Assembly (NCBI RefSeq): GCF_000576635.1
Contig: NZ_AVFL01000027.1
Location: 21,218-85,217 of the forward strand
DNA length: 64,000 bases
Reading direction: 5' to 3'
Source: Skermanella stibiiresistens SB22
Lineage (GTDB): Bacteria > Pseudomonadota > Alphaproteobacteria > Azospirillales > Azospirillaceae
Below are positions 60,208 through 64,000 of the stretch, one piece after another. The notes below the pieces were generated by a model. That model saw only the letters and a list, made by a program, of their open reading frames with translations, did no database searches and was not told the origin of the DNA. The position numbers and the translations under genes are program-made. Within the stretch, counting starts at the first letter, position 1. Every line of letters begins with the position of its first letter.

Positions 60208-60223
60208 TGGCATGCCGGTTGCG
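60208..60223 (+). promoter_or_regulatory. Sigma-54 promoter of atzGEH
   Basis: TGGCAT-N5-TTGCG with GG and GC ten bases apart. Predicted start near 60234, about 58 bases before the atzG ATG. Confidence 0.75.
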
Positions 60224-60291
60224 TGGTGCCGGAACGTTTTGGAACCAGCACGATCTTGCGCCCAGCACGATCCTACGCACAGGGAGCGACC

Positions 60292-60507
60292 ATGCCCCAT
60301 ACCACCTTCGCCCGAAACAACTTCCATGCGGAGAGCCACGTGGATCTCATGGCGGCGGCCCTCGGCCTGACCATCGCGCCGGACGATCGGGCCGGCGTCG
60401 TCGCCAACATGGCCCGGACCGCCGAACTCGCCCAGTTGGTGGCGGAGTTTCCGCTGGACGACCACGTGGAACTGGCCCCCACCTTCCGGCCGGGCGAGGA
60501 CGCGTGA
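60292..60507 (+). CDS. atzG: AtzG-like subunit (DUF4089, GatC-like)
   Basis: A 71-aa GatC-like partner of the AtzE amidase. The sequence (SHVDLMAAALGLTIAPDDRA, then LAQLVAEFPLDDHVELAPTF) matches the DUF4089 profile. In Pseudomonas ADP, AtzG and AtzE form a heterotetramer that stabilises AtzE. AGGGAG precedes the ATG. Its TGA overlaps the atzE ATG by one base, as expected for subunits of one complex. Confidence 0.92.
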   Translation: MPHTTFARNNFHAESHVDLMAAALGLTIAPDDRAGVVANMARTAELAQLVAEFPLDDHVELAPTFRPGEDA

Positions 60508-61889
60508 TGATCGACCACACCAGTGGCGCGCTGGAGATCGCGGCCGCCGTGAAGGCGGGATCGGTCAGCGCGGTGGAGGTCACGCGGGCCGCCCTGTTCC
60601 GGATCGAGGCGCTGAACGCCCCTCTCGGCGCCTTCACGGCGGTGACGGCGGAACGGGCGCTGGACGAGGCGGCTGCGGTCGACGCGAAGGTCCAGGCTGG
60701 GGACGATCCGGGGCCGCTGGCCGGTGTTCCCTTCGCGGTCAAGAACCTGTTCGACGTCAAGGGATTGGCGACCCTGGCCGGGTCGAGGATCAACGCCAGC
60801 CATCCTCCGGCACGCGATGACGCGGTGCTGATCCAGCGCCTGAACGACGCCGGGGCGATCCTGCTGGGCGCGCTGAACATGGGCGAATACGCCTATGACT
60901 TCACCGGCGAGAACTGCCACCACGGCCCGTCGCGCAACCCCCATGACCCGGCGAGGATGTCCGGCGGGTCGTCCGGCGGATCCGGAACGGCGCTGGCGGC
61001 GGGGCTGGCGGCCCTGACCCTGGGATCGGACACCAATGGCTCGATCCGGGTGCCGGCGTCGTTCTGCGGCCTGTTCGGGCTGAAGCCGACCTTTGGCCGG
61101 TTGAGCCGCGAGGGTACTTTTCCGTTTTGCTTCAGCCTGGACCATCTGGGGCCGCTGGCGCGCTCCACCGCCGATCTGACCGCCGCCTTCGACGCGATGC
61201 GACCCGAGGCGGACGGGACGGCGGTGGCGGCCACGCTCGGTCAGGGCATCGACGGCTTGAGGATCGCGGTCGCCGGCGATTACTTCGCGAAGGGCGCCGA
61301 CCCGGTCGCCTTCGAGGCGGTCGCGACGGTCGCCGCGGCACTGGGGGCCAGCGACACGGTCGTGATCCCCGAGGCGGCGCGGGCGCGGGCGGCGGCCTAT
61401 GTCATCACCACGGCGGAGGGCGGCAACCTGCACCTGGACCGCCTGCGGACCCAGGCGGCGGACTTCGACCCCGCGACCCGCGATCGGCTGTTGGCGGGCG
61501 CCATGGTGCCGGCCTCATGGTATCTCCAGGCGCAGCGGTTCCGCCGCTGGTACCATGATCGGGTGATGGAGCTGTTCGGCCATGTCGATATCATCCTCGC
61601 TCCAGCGACGCCCTGCGTGGCGCCTCCGATCGGTCAACAGACCATGGTGCTGGATGGGGTCGAGATGCTGGTGCGGCCGAACATCGGCATCTTCACGCAG
61701 CCGCTGTCGCTGATCGGGTTGCCGGTCGTGGCGGTTCCCGTCAGGCGGGGCTCCGGGATGCCGATCGGAGTCCAGGTGGTGGCGGCGCCCGGGCGCGAGG
61801 ATCTGGCGTTGCGGGTCGCGGCGGTACTGGAGGAAATGGGTGTCTGCGCGGCTCCGGTCGCGGTGGGCGAAACGAGTTGGGGGAAATGA
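60507..61889 (+). CDS. atzE: Amidase AtzE-like (1-carboxybiuret hydrolase)
   Basis: A 460-aa amidase-signature protein: K79 ([11 protein letters not shown]), the GGSSGGSG loop at 153-160 and nucleophile S179 ([11 protein letters not shown]). AtzE hydrolyses 1-carboxybiuret, the product of cyanuric acid or triuret hydrolysis. Together with AtzG it evolved from GatCAB. Conserved [20 protein letters not shown] agrees with AtzE. The stop overlaps the atzH ATG by four bases. Confidence 0.93.
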   Translation: MIDHTSGALEIAAAVKAGSVSAVEVTRAALFRIEALNAPLGAFTAVTAERALDEAAAVDAKVQAGDDPGPLAGVPFAVKNLFDVKGLATLAGSRINASHPPARDDAVLIQRLNDAGAILLGALNMGEYAYDFTGENCHHGPSRNPHDPARMSGGSSGGSGTALAAGLAALTLGSDTNGSIRVPASFCGLFGLKPTFGRLSREGTFPFCFSLDHLGPLARSTADLTAAFDAMRPEADGTAVAATLGQGIDGLRIAVAGDYFAKGADPVAFEAVATVAAALGASDTVVIPEAARARAAAYVITTAEGGNLHLDRLRTQAADFDPATRDRLLAGAMVPASWYLQAQRFRRWYHDRVMELFGHVDIILAPATPCVAPPIGQQTMVLDGVEMLVRPNIGIFTQPLSLIGLPVVAVPVRRGSGMPIGVQVVAAPGREDLALRVAAVLEEMGVCAAPVAVGETSWGK

Positions 61890-62272
61890 GACGAATGGAA
61901 ATCAACGACGCGGAAGTCCTGGCCGAGGTGACGGCCGCCTTCCAGAGCTATGAGAAGGCCCTGGTGACCAATGATGTCGCCATGCTGGACCGGTTGTTCT
62001 GGAACAGCCCGCACACGCTCCGCTATGGGGCCGGCGAGAATCTTTATGGCTATGACGCCATCGCCGCGTTCCGCGCCGGCCGGCCATCCGTCGGATTGGA
62101 GCGCGAGCTGTTCAACACGGTGATCACGACCTATGGTCGCGACTTCGCGACCGCCAACACCGAGTTCCGGCGCGAGGGCAGTCCCCGCACCGGCCGCCAG
62201 AGCCAGACCTGGGCGCGCACCCCCGACGGCTGGCGGGTGGTCGCGGCCCATGTCAGCCTGATGGCCGGCTGA
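61886..62272 (+). CDS. atzH: AtzH-like protein (DUF3225, NTF2 fold)
   Basis: A 128-aa NTF2-like protein ([20 protein letters not shown], then [20 protein letters not shown]). AtzH of Pseudomonas ADP has been reported to convert 1,3-dicarboxyurea, the AtzE product, to allophanate; I recall this from the literature. It would therefore connect AtzE to AtzF. Start at 61886 in the ATGA overlap with atzE. Confidence 0.9.
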   Translation: MRRMEINDAEVLAEVTAAFQSYEKALVTNDVAMLDRLFWNSPHTLRYGAGENLYGYDAIAAFRAGRPSVGLERELFNTVITTYGRDFATANTEFRREGSPRTGRQSQTWARTPDGWRVVAAHVSLMAG

Positions 62273-62310
62273 AGGCGGACACGAAGCCCCGCCTTCGACG
62301 GAGGTCGCCG

Positions 62311-62499
62311 TCACGGCGGGTCGTCGTCCGGGTCGACGACCTCCAGCGAGATGTTGACCGAGTTGATCACGACCTTGCCGGCATGCTCGAAATTGACGGT
62401 GACCCGGTTGCCGATCGACGATTGGATCTGGCCCAGCCCCCAGTCGGGCTGGGCGGGATGGCGCACATGGGCGCCGGGAACCAGGGTGGGATCGGACAC
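62311..62499 (-). CDS. DUF3553 protein
   Basis: A 62-aa protein of DUF3553 (VPGAHVRHPAQPDWGLGQIQ, then VTVNFEHAGKVVINSVNISL), resembling a small UvrD/PcrA-tail-type Tudor fold. Such domains contact RNA polymerase or proteins in helicases; the role of the free form is unknown. It lies convergent to atzH. Confidence 0.85.
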   Translation of the reverse strand: MSDPTLVPGAHVRHPAQPDWGLGQIQSSIGNRVTVNFEHAGKVVINSVNISLEVVDPDDDPP

Positions 62500-62583
62500 G
62501 GACGAACTCCATGGGGTTGCTGGGACATGGGGTGGAAATGTCGGGTTCCGGAGGATCTTTTTCAGTCGTAACCATTTCGGATC

Positions 62584-63264
62584 ATGGTAGAATCAACCGG
62601 CGACGCCAAGAATCGCCTCAGCCATCGATGGGACGAGATGAAGACCAATCTGGATATCCGCGTGGTCGAGCTGCTGTGCTCCCGCCTGTGCCATGAACTG
62701 GTGAGCCCGGTCGGCGCCATCAACAACGGCGTCGAACTGATCGAGGAAATGGGCGCCGAGATGGCCGACGAGGCGATCGGCCTGATCGCCCACAGCGCCG
62801 ACCAGGCGTCCCGCCGGCTGCGTCTGCTGCGGCTGGCCTATGGGGCGGCTGGGGACACGTCCGGACTGAAGGACGTGGCACAGGCGGCCGAGGCTTATTT
62901 CACCGGCGGCAAGATCAAGCTGGACTGGCAGCCCGGCCGGCTGGAACAGGCGGCGCCGCCGCGCCAGGGCACCGGCAAGGTCTTGATCAACCTCGTCATC
63001 CTGGCTGAGGAGGCGCTGGCCCATGGCGGGCGTGTCAGCGTCGAGCCGGGCCCCGATGGCTCCCCCCGGGTGGTCGCGACCGGACGCAACGCGGGCCTGC
63101 GGGCCGAGACATCGCAGGCACTGTCCGGCGCCGTGGAGGTCGAGTCCCTGTCGCCCCGAACGGTCCACGCCTATGTCACCGGGCGCTTCGCGGAACACCA
63201 TGGCATGCGGGTCGCCTGCGACCAGCAGGGCCCCGAAAGCCTCGTCTTCAAGTTGATAAACTAG
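62584..63264 (+). CDS. chpT: ChpT-like histidine phosphotransferase
   Basis: A 226-aa protein with a HisKA-like dimerisation helix pair and a degenerate ATPase-like domain. The phospho-accepting His is H37 (LCSRLCHELVSPVGAINNG). In Caulobacter ChpT relays phosphate from CckA to CtrA and CpdR. In Rhodospirillales the gene is typically found before the cheA operon and may link cell cycle and motility. The start could also be at 62638 (MKTNLDIRVVEL), which fits the family better. Confidence 0.9.
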   Translation: MVESTGDAKNRLSHRWDEMKTNLDIRVVELLCSRLCHELVSPVGAINNGVELIEEMGAEMADEAIGLIAHSADQASRRLRLLRLAYGAAGDTSGLKDVAQAAEAYFTGGKIKLDWQPGRLEQAAPPRQGTGKVLINLVILAEEALAHGGRVSVEPGPDGSPRVVATGRNAGLRAETSQALSGAVEVESLSPRTVHAYVTGRFAEHHGMRVACDQQGPESLVFKLIN

Positions 63265-63550
63265 CTTCTCCATAGCGGGATTCGGCGCCAAAATGTGTTT
63301 GGCGCGCGGAGTTTCTACTCGATTTGGAGAATTTTGGCCTATTACCGCCTATCGGAGGCGGTGATAAAAGATTGCATTGTCTATATCTCATGAATTAAGA
63401 CTTTTTCGAAAACGCGAAAGTAAGGTACTCTTAATCAGTGTTTGGCAGGCTGAATAGGTCCCGGAGTGAACGCCTGCCGGCGTGGCGTCGTGCATTCTTG
63501 GGCCCGGATGGCAAAGCGGCAAGCCCAAAAACGGCGTGGGAAATATCGTC
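63265..63550. promoter_or_regulatory. Intergenic region before cheA
   Basis: About 285 bases without a gene. The first half is clearly AT-rich (runs of A/T at about 63360-63435), suggesting promoters. No sigma-28 box or CtrA site in good form was found. Confidence 0.4.
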
Positions 63551-64000
63551 ATGGATGATCTGCTCAGCGAATTTTTGACCGAGACATCGGAGAACCTGTC
63601 GGTTCTGGACGTCGAACTGGTCCGGCTGGAGCAAAACCCGAACAACCCCGAACTGCTCAGCAACATTTTCCGGCTGGTTCACACCATCAAGGGGACCTGC
63701 GGGTTCCTTGGTCTGCCCCGCCTGGAACATGTCGCCCACGCGTCGGAGAATGTCCTCGGCAAGTTTCGCGATGGCGAATTGTCGGTTTCACCCCAGGCCG
63801 TGTCCGCGATCCTGGAATCGCTCGACACGATCAAGCTCATCCTGTCGGTCCTTGAATCGACCGAAGCCGAGCCGCCGGGTGACGACAGTGGCCTGATCGC
63901 CCGTCTCAACGCGATCGCCGAAGGGCGCGACGCTCCGGCCGCGGCGCCGGCGCCCACACCGGCGCCCGTCGCTCCGCCAGCGCCCGTGGTGGTCGCGGCG
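63551..64000 (+). CDS. cheA: Chemotaxis histidine kinase CheA (5' part, truncated by window end)
   Basis: The first 150 residues of CheA. The N-terminal HPt (P1) domain is complete, with H44 in VHTIKGTCGFLG as phospho-acceptor. A Pro/Ala linker follows (from about residue 128), after which the window ends with the frame open. The kinase controls flagellar motor switching or a related Che-like output through CheY. It follows the chpT-like gene on the same strand. Confidence 0.93.
   Translation, partial: MDDLLSEFLTETSENLSVLDVELVRLEQNPNNPELLSNIFRLVHTIKGTCGFLGLPRLEHVAHASENVLGKFRDGELSVSPQAVSAILESLDTIKLILSVLESTEAEPPGDDSGLIARLNAIAEGRDAPAAAPAPTPAPVAPPAPVVVAA

Overview
The window is GC-rich (roughly 65-70% by eye), densely coded chromosomal DNA from an alphaproteobacterium, most likely a Rhodospirillales/Azospirillaceae-type organism (Azospirillum or Skermanella relatives). 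The reasons are the CarD - FdxA - S4 protein - SUV3-like helicase neighbourhood, a ChpT-type histidine phosphotransferase next to cheA, CobS/CobT with a DnaJ-like protein near bolA, and many PAS histidine kinases. The assignment is an inference from gene content. No rRNA, tRNA or CRISPR array was seen. The two-base ATGA stop/start overlap is used repeatedly to couple genes.

Layout. 0-9.7 kb: housekeeping and stress genes (CarD, 7Fe ferredoxin, TerB-like protein, DUF938 methyltransferase, S4 RNA-binding protein, helicase, HtpG, a membrane adenylate/guanylate cyclase). 9.7-15.2 kb: a solitary ClpX, a secreted nuclease, proline iminopeptidase, a small outer-membrane barrel protein, an AT-rich island and an orphan terminase-small-subunit-like gene. 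15.2-21 kb: a REP-like inverted pair, rpmI-rplT, a hairpin tandem repeat, pheS-pheT and a CDF zinc exporter. 21-30 kb: a histidine kinase, a Lin0512 protein and a complete RND tripartite efflux operon with a divergent TetR gene and a palindromic operator. 30-36.3 kb: a signalling island of two divergent PAS kinases, an Rcp1-like receiver and a REC-PAS-GGDEF diguanylate cyclase. 36.3-44 kb: an iron-binding periplasmic protein behind two Fur-like boxes, cobT-cobS-dnaJ-like, a DMT exporter, bolA and small conserved proteins. 44.2-49 kb: a tandem glycine riboswitch and gcvT-gcvH-gcvPA-gcvPB. 49-50.7 kb: hipBA toxin-antitoxin.

50.7-62.3 kb is the most distinctive region: a nitrogen-scavenging locus for linear ureido compounds (biuret, probably triuret and carboxybiuret). 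A minus-strand operon encodes a BMP-family substrate-binding protein, two permeases, a biuret-hydrolase-like cysteine hydrolase, a double ATPase and a second related cysteine hydrolase. Divergently lie an AtzF-type allophanate hydrolase and, beyond a DUF3126 gene and a GntR regulator, an atzG-atzE-atzH operon. Good matches to sigma-54 -24/-12 promoters precede both the transporter operon and atzG, and a GCAC-N7-GTGC dyad resembling an NtrC site lies upstream of atzG. The proposed flow is import, hydrolysis by the two cysteine hydrolases to carboxybiuret/biuret and allophanate, AtzE/G/H processing of carboxylated intermediates, and release of ammonia and CO2 by AtzF. No ring-opening enzyme (cyanuric acid hydrolase or barbiturase) is present in the window.

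62.3-64 kb: DUF3553 protein, ChpT-like phosphotransferase, and the 5' part of cheA, which runs off the end of the window.
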